Translations under genes and position numbers: made by a program
Shown here: piece after piece, positions 47,576-60,400 of the stretch
Layout: every line of letters begins with the position of its first letter
How positions within the stretch are numbered: position 1 is the first letter of the stretch
Assembly: GCF_031755915.1 (NCBI RefSeq)
Contig: NC_083380.1
Coordinates: forward strand, 32,274,501 to 32,338,500
Reading direction: 5' to 3'
DNA length: 64,000 nt
Origin: Ziziphus jujuba
Lineage: Eukaryota; Streptophyta; Magnoliopsida; Rosales; Rhamnaceae
Notes under the pieces: model-generated
The model's database searches: none
Told to the model about the DNA's origin: nothing
The model's input: the letters and a program-made list of their open reading frames with translations, nothing else

Positions 47576-49050
47576 TTAACATGATCCTACAATCTCATTA
47601 ATCTCTTCGGATTCACCATCTGAAGCTGGTGTTGAGCATCTTGAATATGTTTTCCCTCCTTCATCATTTATAGGCTTTACAGTCTCTTCTTGTGGATATA
47701 AAAAAGGTTTTGGAGGCATTTGTAGGCTTTTGACATCTCCTTCAAGGATCTCTTTGACACTATTCATTGTTGGTCGATCATTTAGATTCATCTATATACA
47801 CCATAATGCAACAATAATCATCTTCTTTCTTATTTTTGATTCATCCTCTGTTGCATCTTCCATTTCTAAGTCATTTCTGTCCTTAAATTGATCATAAATC
47901 CACGAAGGAAAGTAAATTTGACTTCTATGCTCTGCAACTGCATTCAAATTCTTTCTTTTATTGGCCATTTCCATTAATAGCATTCCAAAACTATAAACAA
48001 CGCTTTGTTCGAAACTGCTCCAATATTCTTGTAGAACAACTTTGGAGCTATGTATCCCATGGTTCCTCTGGCTACGGTAAGAGAGACAATGCTATTGCCT
48101 AATGGAGATAATCTTGCAAGCCCGAAATCAGAAACTTTTGGAATAAAATTCTCATCCAAAAGAATGTTATGCGGCTTAATATCAAAAATGCAGAATTTGC
48201 ATGTGGCATCCTCGATGAAGATATTCAATACCACGAGCCACTCCACATGAGAATTCACACATTGTCTTGCAATCTAAGGTGTTAATTCCTTCTTGAGAAA
48301 AAAAGATATTTTTCAAGAGATCCATTAGGCATAAAATCGTATACAAGAGTACGTTTTGATCCTTTAGCACAGAACCAACAAGCTACACAACATTGATATG
48401 GTGAATCCTTCCAATTGTAGAAACTTTATTGATGAATTCTTGCCCATTAGCATTGGATTTCTCTAGCATCTTGATTGCTACAAAACATTCACTACGAAGC
48501 TTTCCTTTATAAACAGAACCATAACCTCCTTCACCTAGTTTGTCCTTGAAACCCTTGGTCATCTTTCTAATATCGAAGTATGAATACCTTATAGGCATAA
48601 AATCGTTGTTAGTTTGTAAGAATTCTTCGATAATGTTATACATTGATAAATGTCATCTTCGCCATTTGCGTATAAGAAATGCAATTACAAATGGAGTCCC
48701 AAGTACGACTTTTGCTCCGCTCCACAAAAGTATTGTAGGAAAATATACACCAAAGGAGTTATCTGATAATTATCAATGTATAGTTTTAAAACTATATGTA
48801 TAAAAATTTTCTTAACACATACCAATAGTTAATCGCTGACACAAATTTGAATTGTTTAGTATATATGCTTTTCAGTCTCAAAATTAAGGTCAAGTAATAA
48901 AATCATCGTCCTTTCTCATACAGCCCCAATGACAAAAATAATAATGATAAAATCATGAATCTAATTGATATAGTTGTATTAATTCTTTATTCTCGTATTC
49001 TTACATATTGGAGATCCTGTACTTGTTTTTCTTCTATGCTTATCTTTTAA

Positions 49051-49082
<32 letters not shown>

Positions 49083-50369
49083 CCATACATATTTAATTTG
49101 AGGATATATCTGAGGACGAGCACTACAGGACCAAAAAAGAACCAAGTAAAAGAGGTTAATAAATTAGATGTCCAAATAAATGATCATGAATAAATCAATC
49201 AAGTAAAAAGACTTTGTGTGTGCAGAATTAAATATTAGCCAAAATATAGGATCATAGAAAATTCTCACAAATAAACTATCCAAAATTAGATTTTTCATAT
49301 TTATCAAGCAGTTTATGAAAATTGTTTCTTTCTAGGATAGTAATAGTATATTAGAATGTTGAGACTTGAGAGAGGATACTCACAGGCAATTTCTTGAATG
49401 GTCATCTTATAATTCGACCATTCGTAGCCTACAGCAAGAAATAGAAATTAACATTGTCAGCTCACACAATTATATTATATATCTTCTGGAAAATATATTC
49501 CAATTTTTTTTAAAAAAAATGTTAATTTTCAGGCTTCTACAAATCCGTACAGTGGACCATGTTGTTGGAGCCCTCGAGATAGCAATCCCCTTTATCATTT
49601 TTAGCAAAACTTGGCAACCATGAAAGCTCAAAGCTGTATACAAGTTGATTGTGTATGTCTTTGTAGGAAATGTTGGTGCTGCTGTTTTCCCAAATTCTCG
49701 GCTATCGTGATGTGATCATAACCATCAACTCTATACGGCAAGAATCCTCTAACTTCGATATATTTGTTCCACCAACCTTCACATCAGAGTAGTATTCCTC
49801 TTTGGATAAAGTAGTACTAGCGGCACCACTACTGTTAATGCATGGATTAATGGGTATGTAAAGAGGAGAGTCAACTGTATTTTCAAACTTGACGAATGTT
49901 ATAGCTTCTGAGAGTGAACATTGTTCACTCTCTAAATCCATACAACTTAAATATGGATCTCCGTAACTGAAGTTATAATTAAGCAAAGAGTAAGGAAGTA
50001 CCGAGGAGCAATTAGTCTTGTCAATATTGACGTCCGCCAGTCGGATTTTGTAGTTATTGTAATTGATTGCGTGGACATAGTATTTTCCTTAATACAGGTA
50101 TAAGACAGTAGAATGGTTGTCATTCTTGCAAGATAGTTCATACCTTTTCTTCCCGCAGTTTGGTGGATCGGTTTGAAGCCGAAAAGGGTAGCTTATATTG
50201 GGTATATTTCCACATGAAGATGCAGGGCAAAGGTGATAATTTTGATCTTTTGCACAGCTAGTTTGAAATTGTAAAGCACAGCTAGTTTGAAAATGGAAAA
50301 CCATCAAAACAAGAAAGATGAAGTAGCCTAGGCCTGTGAATGATGAAGAGGGTCCTCCAATCTCCATTA
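47576..50369 (-). pseudogene. LRK10L/Lr10-type receptor kinase pseudogene K3
   Basis: Signal peptide and ectodomain run from 50369 ([20 protein letters not shown], then a duplicated QTSCA piece, [19 protein letters not shown]) to about 49545, with TCA-to-TAA after LYLY and a stop after MVMITSR. A membrane-exon relic lies near 49120-49340. The kinase exon runs from about 48720 to 47576, with [34 protein letters not shown], and the tail with MPPKPFLYPQE. Kinase lesions: CAG-to-TAG at 48383-48385 (INVV*LVG), a 1-base loss in GGTTCTG near 48373, an extra T near 48187 in the catalytic loop, a shift at SNKALF near 48000, and CAG-to-TAG at 47792-47794 (CI*MN). Closest to K4, its duplicate. Confidence 0.9.
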
Positions 50370-50577
50370 CCGGGGAAGAGGAAGAAGTAAATGATAGATT
50401 GTACCTTAGATCGCCGTAGTTTGGAGGATCCGTTAGGAGACAAAAAGGGTAGCCTGTATTAGCTATATTTCCACATGAAGATGGAGGGAAATGACGATCA
50501 TGATCGTGAGGAAGACGATGCCACCTATATTGAATGGCAAAGAAGAAGGCGTCTTCCAATCTCCATGATCTTATCAC
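50370..50577 (-). pseudogene. Extra receptor-kinase N-terminal fragment fused in frame upstream of K3
   Basis: One open frame from 50577 reads [35 protein letters not shown], and then directly enters K3's own start MEIGGPSS. The fragment is the beginning of a GUB_WAK_bind ectodomain, diverged from K3's, without its signal peptide. It looks like an unequal-crossover product. Confidence 0.65.
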
Positions 50578-52018
50578 AAATATAATTACTGCTTTATCAT
50601 TTTCTTCTTCTTCATATCATCTACATACGTTGTTAGAGTTGGTGATCCGAATTTTTGTTAATCCGATTGGAAAAGTCGTAGTGTGACCCGTTTGGTGAAT
50701 TTACTTTAAGAGAAAAAATGGGACTCTATGGTGGTAGCGGAGGTCGAGGACTGATAGGCCTGAGACCATAGACACACACAGATTTGTCTTTCAACAACTT
50801 GAGTGGTCGCATTCCTTCGCGGTATGGACCATTTCAATTTTTAAGTTTATTTCGTCCGTACAATATATATATTTTCGAAGATTTTTGGATGTATTGAGTT
50901 TTTGACGCTCTATTTGCTCACCTTTTGTACTAATCTTTATCAATAAAAGTTTGCCTCTTTTTGTCCATGGTTCTTTCCCGTCAAAGATTTTCCATGTAGA
51001 TCTGTGTGTGTTTTGTTTCTCTTCTTCTATTACTATTGTTTTTGTTCTATTTTTTGCAACATACGTATACCAAGTCAGTCAGCGAAATGTTAATTATTGA
51101 TGTATGTTGTAGACAAAGTTCTGTTGACATGTCATTACCAATATCAATCACTTTTTCAATGTAGGGACCTAATGTCTTCTTCTACCTCATTTATTCATAA
51201 CTGAAAAGTCAAAATTATTATAATAAAAGAAATGTCTCTAATCAAAATTAAAAACACCAATATATCTATATATATATAATGTCTTAAACCATATATATTT
51301 TTCTTACTACATTGAAGTTATGATATATATATATATATAATAGTATATATATACATATATATATATATCAAAGAAACTTAAATTTGGCTGTCGCTTATGT
51401 GAACCCATATTAAGAACTAGTGAAAATATTGCAAAAGATGGGTGATCCGTTAATAGAAGTTACCCCTTTTTTTTTGTTGGACAATAAGTTGCCCATTTTC
51501 TTTGTTTGGGCACACTTTACACTGCATATTTATTATTTCAGAGTCAACAAAACCATTGAGAGAGATCATAAAAAACTAGCAATCACTACATTAAAATTTT
51601 TTTTGAAGTTTTTTTTTTTTTCTCTGTTCTTTTTGTAAAATTGCCGTATTATTATTAACTGAGTATGCATAAATGGTTCATAACCATAAATGGAATAGAT
51701 TTCTTTGGTTGATGATACGTGGCATAACGTTTTTCATAAGTAGCTTCTCCTATGTGACACGAATCATCGGAAAGAAGCCAGGGAAACAGAAGAGATTACA
51801 AATTTCAGAACAATCCTTTGCTTTTAATTTAATATTTTTTACAAATAGCAATTTGACGATTAAATGAGTTGATCTAACGGTGTATAAGTCATGATCATAA
51901 GTTTTCAATGCTTATTCACCCTGGATATATTCATTCAAAGGCCTATATGACTTTTCAAAAGTTCGAATATTGGTGGTCAAGAATGAAGTGGTTCATCATT
52001 CTTTCTCTGTTTCTCTAG
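50578..52018. other. Intergenic between K3 and the second duplication block
   Basis: AT-rich, several TA runs (51265-51370). No gene, RNA or transposon end supported. Confidence 0.5.
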
Positions 52019-53699
52019 CATGATGTGCGCTACATTTATTTTTATTTGCCATATTAAATTAAAAAGCAAGTTGACACACATAACGAAACAAGAAAGAGTA
52101 GCAAGAAAACAAGAACAGAATTAGGATGCTAGTTAAGTTTAGAATTGTAAGAGTTATTCATACAAAACTAATCGCACTCAAGCAACAAACAGTGACTAAC
52201 ACACTTAACAAAATTTAACAGACTCTCATAGTTGTATTAATGTCATTGGTCAGCTACAAACAGACAACTAAATTTGAAAGCTGAGCTTGAAGTCTCCACT
52301 TGCCGCTGTCTATAACAGCCTCCTCTGCAATCTGCTGCTTAGAAGGCACACATCTCACTTCAAGTTCATTTTGTAGTGGATTTGATAACTAATTTCTATA
52401 TGTTTTATCCTTGCATGTTGTTGTGGATTTCTAGCCAATTATGCGGCTCCAATATTATCACTCGAAATGAGACGGTTCGGAAAAGAAAGAATAATAAATA
52501 ATAATTACATACATAAAATTTTAATTGGGTTCTTCGGTGTTTGCATTGTAAGAGAAAATGAGAATTAAGAATCATGAGCTTCTTGACTTGCAAACAAGAA
52601 GTACAGTTTGAAACTCCGAAATAATAATCTTTGTAGAAAGAAATACATTTGGATGATTATTATTCCAATTTCCAAGTTTGTTCTGAGGAAGGAAATTAAG
52701 GAAGTTCATGCTACTTGTAGTTTGCAATAAACCAAATCTTTGAGTTCCATTTTGTCAATTCTTAATTGGTCAGATCTTCATCATAGCTTATTCATGATTA
52801 GTCAGTCTCAAAACTATGGAAAAAAAAAAAACAAAACAAAACAAAACAAAAACACTGTCTCTAGTCAAACATAGAATCACCAATATTACGTAATATCTTA
52901 GCCATATTCTTCCAACCACATTGATGTAGAAAACACTGTCTCTAGTCAAGCAGTGTCTTTCCACCGCATATTCTTATTGAAGATTCAACAAAACCAATGA
53001 GAAAGATAGTAGGAAAAACTTTTTATAAGTATCATAATTTGAGCAGGGGGCAAAAAGACTAAGAAATCAAAAAAATGGAGATGAGTTTGCTACTTCTGTC
53101 GTTTTACATCTAGTAGTCCTTGTAACCCTTCTACAATTAAAGCCAAAGAAGCCATAACTAGAAGCAGGTTTAAGAGAAAATATAGCAAAGCAAAGGAGGA
53201 TTACCTTCTACAGAAGCCATAACTAAAGGTAACAATAAAATTGTACTTGGTAATCTCCAACAAAGCAGAGGAGGATTACCTTCTACATTTGGTTAACTGG
53301 AGCACCACATGCCAGTGGACTCCAATTATCAACAACTCCCATTAAGAGACAAAACATGTGTCTAATTTATCCAAATTCAAGGGTAATCTTTGAACAACCT
53401 TTTCATTCTCAAAGTCAAACTTTGCTTGCTTTCAGTCTGTGGGTCCAACAGCAGTAAAATTTTCATTAGAAAAACAAAGAACCAGTCCAAGTCTTAGCAA
53501 TAATAACATTTCCTTTTCATTCAAATAACCATAAGAAAACTGCCATGTAAATCTTTAAAACATAGCATGAACAAAGAACCAGTCCAAGTCTTAGCAATAA
53601 TAACATTTCTTTCGTTCAAATAACCAAAAGAAAACTGCCATGTATATCGTTAAACATGGCATGCCAACAATAAATTTATTCAAATTACAGAAAGAGAAA

Positions 53700-53945
53700 A
53701 AACCAGAAATTACCTAATCGAACAAGAATGGATCCAAACCTCACTTTGATTTCAATATTCAAATCTTTCAGACCATTAATGAAAGCTTTACTATTCAGAA
53801 GACCATTTTCACAAATACCTTCAACTTCTATGTACTCAACCAGTCTCCTAACCCTCTCACTCTTCCTAACCACCGCGTTACTGCCAACTCTTTCCTTGAA
53901 ATAGTCAAATGCAATAGTAATTCCACTCCTTCTATCAGTCCCTGA
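53700..53945 (-). pseudogene. DHH/DHHA1-type gene, isolated exon relic D
   Basis: The best preserved middle exon, open throughout: TDRRSGITIAFDYFKERVGS, VRKSERVRRLVEYIEVEGIC, ENGLLNSKAFINGLKDLNIE, then IKVRFGSILVRLG before a GTAATT donor. It contains no DHH or GGGH motif of its own. No other exon is visible nearby, so it is a gene fragment even though the reading frame is intact. Confidence 0.7.
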
Positions 53946-54607
53946 TTAAAATACAATCTTGAATTGTTTCCTTAAGAATAAAAAAGAAAAAGAATCAATT
54001 ACTAATTGCAAACATAAATATCTTAATTGTTTTACGTTGTATGAGGAGAATCATGAGCTTTCTTGACTTGCAACCGACAAGTGCAGTTTGAAACATGGAA
54101 ATGATTGTTTCGTAAAAACATATTGTAACAATAATTTTATAGGTGGTAAAACAACCCAAAAAAATAATAATAATAATAAGAAGAAGAAGACGAAGAAGAA
54201 GAAGAAGAAGGAATGAAAACTAGAAGAACAAAATTTTACTGAAAGCTTTTGGCTCGTGAAGATTGTTAAACGCCGATCCAGTTGGACGATTATTTTTCCA
54301 ATTTGAATTGAGAAGGACAACCAAGCAAATACATCCTACTTGTCATCTTTGAAACTTAATGGAAAAAAAAAAAGAATAAAAAAAAATAGTTCTTGTTGAT
54401 TTTATACTCCTGGACAGTTTTCATTGGATAAATATTACTCCTACCCAAACATAAATTACTCTGTTTCTACAACGGAAAGATTAATTTGATACAAAATTTT
54501 TTCACATCCTAAATGAGAATTTCATTCTAAAACAATTATAATAGATAAAGCTCATCTGTCTTAGAAAATGTGAAAACAACAAACGGACTACTGTTATACT
54601 AAATCTA

Positions 54608-55170
54608 TTAACTTGATTCTGTAATCTGATTAATCTCTTCGAACTCATCAAGATCTGAAGCTGTTGTTAAGCACCTTGAATTTGATTTCAGTCTTTTATC
54701 TTTTGGAAGCTGTTCTCGTGGATATAGAAAAGGTTTTGGAGGCTTGTAGGCTTTCAACTTCTCCTTCAAGCATTTCTCTGACTCTGTTTGTTGTTGGTCA
54801 GTCACTTGGTTTCATCTGTATGCACTCCAATGCCACTATAATCATCTTCTTTCTTGTTTTTGATTCATCCTCTGTTTCATCTTGCATTTCTAAGTCATTT
54901 CCTTCATTCAATTTATCATAAACCCATCAAGGAAAGTAAATTTGACTTGTATGCTCTGCGGCTGCATTCAAATTTTTTCTTCTAGTGGCCATTTCCATCA
55001 ATAGCATTCCAAAACTATAAACATCCACTTGGTTAGAAACTCCAATGTTTTTGTAAAATAGCCATGGAGCTATATATCCCATGGTTCCTCTTGCTGCAGT
55101 AACAGAGACAATGCTATTGCCTAATGGGGATAATCTTGCAAGTCGAAATCAGAAACCTTTGGAATAAAAT
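54608..55170 (-). pseudogene. LRK10L kinase pseudogene K6 (C-lobe only)
   Basis: From the LTR junction at 55170 the frame gives remnants of [37 protein letters not shown] (the E of APE is changed to W), [37 protein letters not shown], then IIVALECIQMKPSD, a stop in place of the R of DRPT, and a short tail. A few bases are lost at GVSNQVD and at the DFG position. Nothing upstream of the activation loop remains. It is the duplicate of K2. Confidence 0.85.
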
Positions 55171-55681
55171 TTGTCGTGAAATTTCATGGCCGAGCTCGTC
55201 TCCATGTGAGCTTCTCCCTGGCTGGCTCGTAACAGGTTGGTAGTCGGAATGGGCAAAAAGGTCACGTTAAACGGCAATGATCCAGGGCCATGGGTCTTGG
55301 TGGAGAATTTCTCAGATTTTGGGGATGAAATGGGTATTCTGAAAATTGGTTTTTTGTTTGGCATGCTTATCAAGGCTTATATAGAGCCCCGGATCACTAA
55401 TAGACAAAAAAGGAAGACTGGTTTGGACACTGATATAAAATTTATGCTTAAAACTTCTTAAAACCATAATTTTTTATTCGTAACTCGAAATTTGGCGTTT
55501 CGCCAGTCTATGAATTCGTATCGACAAGATCTATACAATGATACCTCAGTCAAATCAAAAATATTGACTATTGAAAAAGTCAACTTGGACCCATATATTA
55601 TTCACTTGGTCAAACTTGATGAAACTTAATCAACTTGGTCTAACTTATTAAAACATATGTATTTTTTATACGGGTTGTTAC
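55171..55681 (-). mobile_element. LTR fragment truncating K6
   Basis: Ends TGTCGTGAAATTTC and GGGTTGTTACA give TG...CA-type termini on both strands. The inner part contains ACTCGTATC-like and GTCAAC-rich stretches related to the head of the long LTR family. No matching target duplication was found and K6's upstream part is missing, so insertion was accompanied or followed by a deletion. Confidence 0.55.
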
Positions 55682-55719
55682 AGCTATGCATTTAGTTGTG
55701 TGTACAAGTAATATAATTT

Positions 55720-55860
55720 GAGATCGGCGCTATCCCCAATAAATAAATATAGCAAAGTTGGACCATTTTTCTACATTTAAATACTTCGATGCAAAATGGT
55801 TAAATTGGCAATGAATGACTTATATTTGGGCTCAGCAGTATTTTAATCTCAGTAAAGTGC
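55720..55860 (-). pseudogene. Organ-specific protein gene fragment, second copy
   Basis: On the minus strand, KYLNVEKWSNFAIFIYWG then a stop, followed by RRS. This is one repeat of the organ-specific protein with an extra codon or two. Paired with the fragment at 33305 by duplication. Confidence 0.65.
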
Positions 55861-57475
55861 ACATGTGGCTTGGGATTTATGATGAAAACTCGTTTAGATC
55901 ACACCAATTACTTCCACTTGGTCCAAAGTCCAAGCCCGAACTTTAAAGTTCCAGACCATTTATGGATTAGACTTGGACCAGACCTTGTCAAAACTTTTAG
56001 GCCTTAAATTTCTGGTCTAAATTTTGTATCTCGATTGGGCCACCTGTTAATTCATAAGAAATTTATTAAAATAATTAATTTTGATTTATTAATGAAAAGT
56101 TATACAACCTATACAGATCAATAATTTATATAAAATAAATTGTTAGTTCTCATATATATATATATATATATATATTTGATAAAGTTAATCGTTATAGATA
56201 GTTAACTTGAATAACTTGTTGTTTTAGATAAATTAAAGTAAAATATAAATACAAAATAAATTTAATAAATTTTGTATGGTTTGATTAAGTCTTAAGACTT
56301 TTGAGTAGAAAACCTCTTAAACATCAATTTTTTTTTGGGTCTTCTAAGCTGAGATTTATTAGCCCACACAGCTCTAAGAAACCCCATGTACGACACGCAA
56401 AACCTGATGTGGTATTTGATCCATCTTTGTTGTTGTGCCAGCAAAATACAAAATGGGCAAATCTTCCCATATTTCGTTTTGAACATTTTGGAACATTAAT
56501 AAACATAGGCTTTCTTTTTATAAAAGTTTTGAACAGATAAAATTATGTGCTATCTGTCACTTGTCCTACTCTACAACAATCATTTATAAAAACTCTAATT
56601 AAAATATGTAATCAAAGTGATCAAAATTTAATGATCCATTTGGGTATGCTGGGAACTATTTACACGTAATAATATATAATAAAGGCAGGCAAAGATATAG
56701 AGCACAGAGAGATATAGCTCAAAGCTGACGGCTCATTCAAGAGCCAGGACTATTACATTGCAATATTAACTTTAACTTCAGGGCATCCTTTATTTTAAAG
56801 TCTCTGAAAAAGGTCTTCGACTTAGGATTTTCCTTGTACGCTTCAACATCATTTTGCTTGCAATGATAAAATTGTAAATTTGATAATGAATCCACCAAAA
56901 TTAGCTTGCTGTTGCAACATTTGTCTTCAAGTTGCTTTCTTCATTTGCTTCAACATTTTGTTTGCGATGACAAAACAGCAAATTTGATGATGGATCCACT
57001 GAAAAATCATTAGCAAGATGCATTTCTTCGTTTGCTTCAACATTTTACCGTTTTGTATAAGAGTTTGATTTTTTATTCTGGAACTTAAAAATAAAATAAA
57101 ATAAAAATAAATAAATAATCAGTTTTCATTACTCTGTATTCCTAGCAAATTTTTATTGGACCAATCCGAATCATCTGCGAACATAAATTTACTCTATATC
57201 TAGAAAGGAAAGATTAATTTAATATAAAGTTTTATTACACCGTAGATGAGAATCTAATTCTCAAATAGTAATTAAATTAAACGATATATAAAGCACATTT
57301 CTCATAGAAAGCACACTTCTCATAGAAAATGTAAAGACAACAAACCAACTATTATTAAGCTAAATCTCTTAGCATAATTCTACAATCTCACTAATCTCTT
57401 CGAATTTCTCATAGAAAGCACATTTCTCATAGAAAATGTGAAAACAACAAACCAACTATTATTACTCTACATTTC
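55861..57475. other. Spacer with the empty Pack-MULE site, 3' flank of K4
   Basis: No gene. 55861-56066 matches 33435-33646 and 56333-57475 matches 46572-47575. Between them, AATTTATTAAAATAATTAAT at 56050 is the site without the Pack-MULE. About 255 bases (56080-56333) are extra here. A roughly 113-base tandem duplication of K4's 3' end lies at 57300-57500. Confidence 0.7.
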
Positions 57476-60400
57476 TTAACGTAATTCTACAACCTCACTA
57501 ATCTCTTCGGATTCACCATCCGAAGCTGGTGTTGAGTATCTTGAATTTGATTTCAATCCTTCATCATTTAGAGGCATTTCTTGTGAACATAGAAAAGGCT
57601 TTGGAGGCATTTGCAGGATTTCAATATCTCCTTCAAGCATCTCTTTGACTCTATTCATTGTTGGTCGATTATTTGGATTCATCTGTATACACCATAATGC
57701 AACTACAATCATCTTCTTTCTTATTTTTGATCCATCCTCTGTTCCATCACCCATTTCAACATTGTTTCCTTCCTTGAATTGATCATAGATCCACGAAGGA
57801 AAGTAAATTTGACTTGTATGATCTGCAACTACATTCAAATTCTTTCTTCTACTAGCCATTTCCATCAATACCATTCCGAAACTATAAACATCCGCGTTGT
57901 TAGAAATTGCTCCAATATTCTTGTAAAACAACTCTGGAGCTATGTATCCCATGGTTCCTCTTGCTGCGGTAAAAGAGACAATGCAATTGCCTAATGGGGA
58001 TAATCTTGCAAGTCCGAAATCAGAAACCTTTGGAATAAAATTCTCATCCAAAAGAATATTGTGCGGCTTGATATCAAAATGCAGCATTTGCATGTTGCAT
58101 CCTCGATGAAGATATTCAATACCACGAGCCACTCCACATGAGATTTCACACATTCTCTTGCAATCTAAGGGGTTAATTCCTTCTTGAGAAAAAAGATATT
58201 TGTCAAGAGATCCATTAGGCATAAAATCGTATACAAGAGCACGTTTTGATCCCTTAGCACAGAAACCAACAAGCTGCACAATATTGATGTGGTGGATCCT
58301 TCCAATGGTAGAAACATCATTGATGAATTCTTACCCATTAGCCTTGGATTTCTCTAATATTTGATTGCTACAAAACGTCCACTACGAAGCTTTCCTTTAT
58401 AGACAGAACCATAACCTCCTTCACCTAGTTTGTCCTTGAAACCCTTGGTCATCTTTCTAATTTCGGAGTACGAATACCTTATAGGCATAAGATCATTGTT
58501 AGTTTGCAAGAATTCTTCGATAATGTTATACATTGATAAATGTCGCCTTCACCATTTGCATATAAGAAATGCAATTACTAATGGAATCCCAAGTACGAGT
58601 TTTACTCCGCTTCACAAAAGTACTGTAGGAAAATATATACTAAAGAAGTTATTTGATAATTATCAATGAATAGTTTTAAAACTGCATGTATAAAAATTTT
58701 CTTAACATGTAGCAATAGTTAATCAATGTAACAAATATCAATTGTTTAGTATGTATCATTTTCAATCTCAAAAATATGATCAAGCTAATAACATCATTGT
58801 CCCTTCTCATACAGCCTCAATGTCAAAGAATAATAATGATAAAATGATAAAATCATGAATATAATTGATCTTGTTTTATTAATTCCTTGTTCCCATATCG
58901 TTACATATTTGAGATCCTCTATTTGTTTTTCATCTATGCTTGTTTTTTAACACTTGAAATATATATCTATACATATTTAATTTGAATTTTTTTTATCTTT
59001 CTGATTTTTTATTTTTTATTTGTGTTCACAAAATGGTTTTATTTCGTTCATTGAATTGACAAATTAGGTTCAAAAGACATGTATAGGATAAGGATAGAAA
59101 AAAAAACAAACAAAGGATTCTAATTCAATTTATACATAAAGTAGATAGATGTATGACACTGATTTGCATATAGAGAGTTAAATTGTTAAATTACTCATGT
59201 TAGACAAAAGTGGGAATTGTAAATTAAGGATTTACCGATCAATGGGAGTATCTTGAGGACGATCACTAGAAGACCTAAAAAGAACCAAGTAAAAGAGGTA
59301 AATAAATTAGATGTCCAAGAAAATGATCCTGAATAAATCAATCCAGTAAAAAGACTTTGTGTGTGCAGCTTTAAATATTTGCCAATATATATGATCATAG
59401 AAATTCTCACAAATAAACTATCAAAAATCAGATTTTTCATTTTTATCCAGAAGTTTGTGCAAACTGTTTCTTTTTGGGATTGTAATAGCATATTATAAGG
59501 TTAAGACTTGAGAGAGGATCCTCATGGTCAATTGAAAAAGTGGTCTGAATCCATTCATGGCCTATAGTAAGAAACAAAAATTAACACTATCAGCTCAGAA
59601 AATTATTATATTGTATATCTTAAAAGCAATGGAAACTATATTAATTCCACAATTTAATTTTAAAAAAAAAACATTTCAGGCTTATATCCTTAGTTCCTTA
59701 CAATCGACCATGTTGTCGGAGCCCTTGACATAACAACTCCATTTATCATTCTTAGCAAAACTTGGAAACCATGAAAGCTCAAAGGCATATACAAGTTGAT
59801 TGCGTATGTCTCTGTAGGAAATGTTGGTGCTGCTGTTTTCCCAAATTCTGTGCAGTCCTGATGTGATCATAACCATCAGCTCTATACGGCAAGAATCCTC
59901 TCTACCTCTGATGTATATGTTCCACCAACCTTCACATAAGAGTAGTACTCCTCTTTGGATAAAGTAGTACTAGCAGCACCACTATTGTTAATGCATGGAT
60001 CAGTGGGTATGTAAAGAGGAGACTCAACTGGATTTTCACACTTGACAAATGTTATAACTTCTAAGAGTGAATATGAATATGGTATACTGTCTGTATGCAT
60101 ATTAATTAAATAGGGATCTCCATAACTGAAATTATAATTGAAGAAAAAGTAAGAAGGAATTGAGTAGCAATTAGCCTTGTCAATATTGAAATCCGCCAGT
60201 CGAATCGTGTAGTTATTGTAATTGATTGCATGGACATGGTATTTTCCTGAATACAAGTTTAAGACAGTATAGCGGTTGTTATTCTCACAAGATAGTTCAT
60301 ATCTTTTCTTCCCGCAGTTTGGTGGACTGGTTTGGAGCCGAAAAGGGTAGTTTATATTGGGTATATTTCCACATGAAGATGCAGGGCAAAGATGATGATC

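Larger units (their letters stand above)
52019..55170. repeat. Segmental duplication, copy 2 (partner 12577-15986)
   Basis: Begins at CATGATGTGCGCTAC and aligns with copy 1 until TTTGGAATAAAATT at 55170, where another LTR piece starts. It lacks the LTR tail that precedes copy 1, so that insertion did not come along with this copy. Confidence 0.85.

Noticed and set aside
59195..59491. Independent 98-codon membrane protein gene
   Set aside because: Its hydrophobic core ends at a GTAAAT donor and recurs at the same place in K1 and K3 (near 6440-6690 and 49120-49340), so it is better read as the membrane exon of the receptor-kinase genes.
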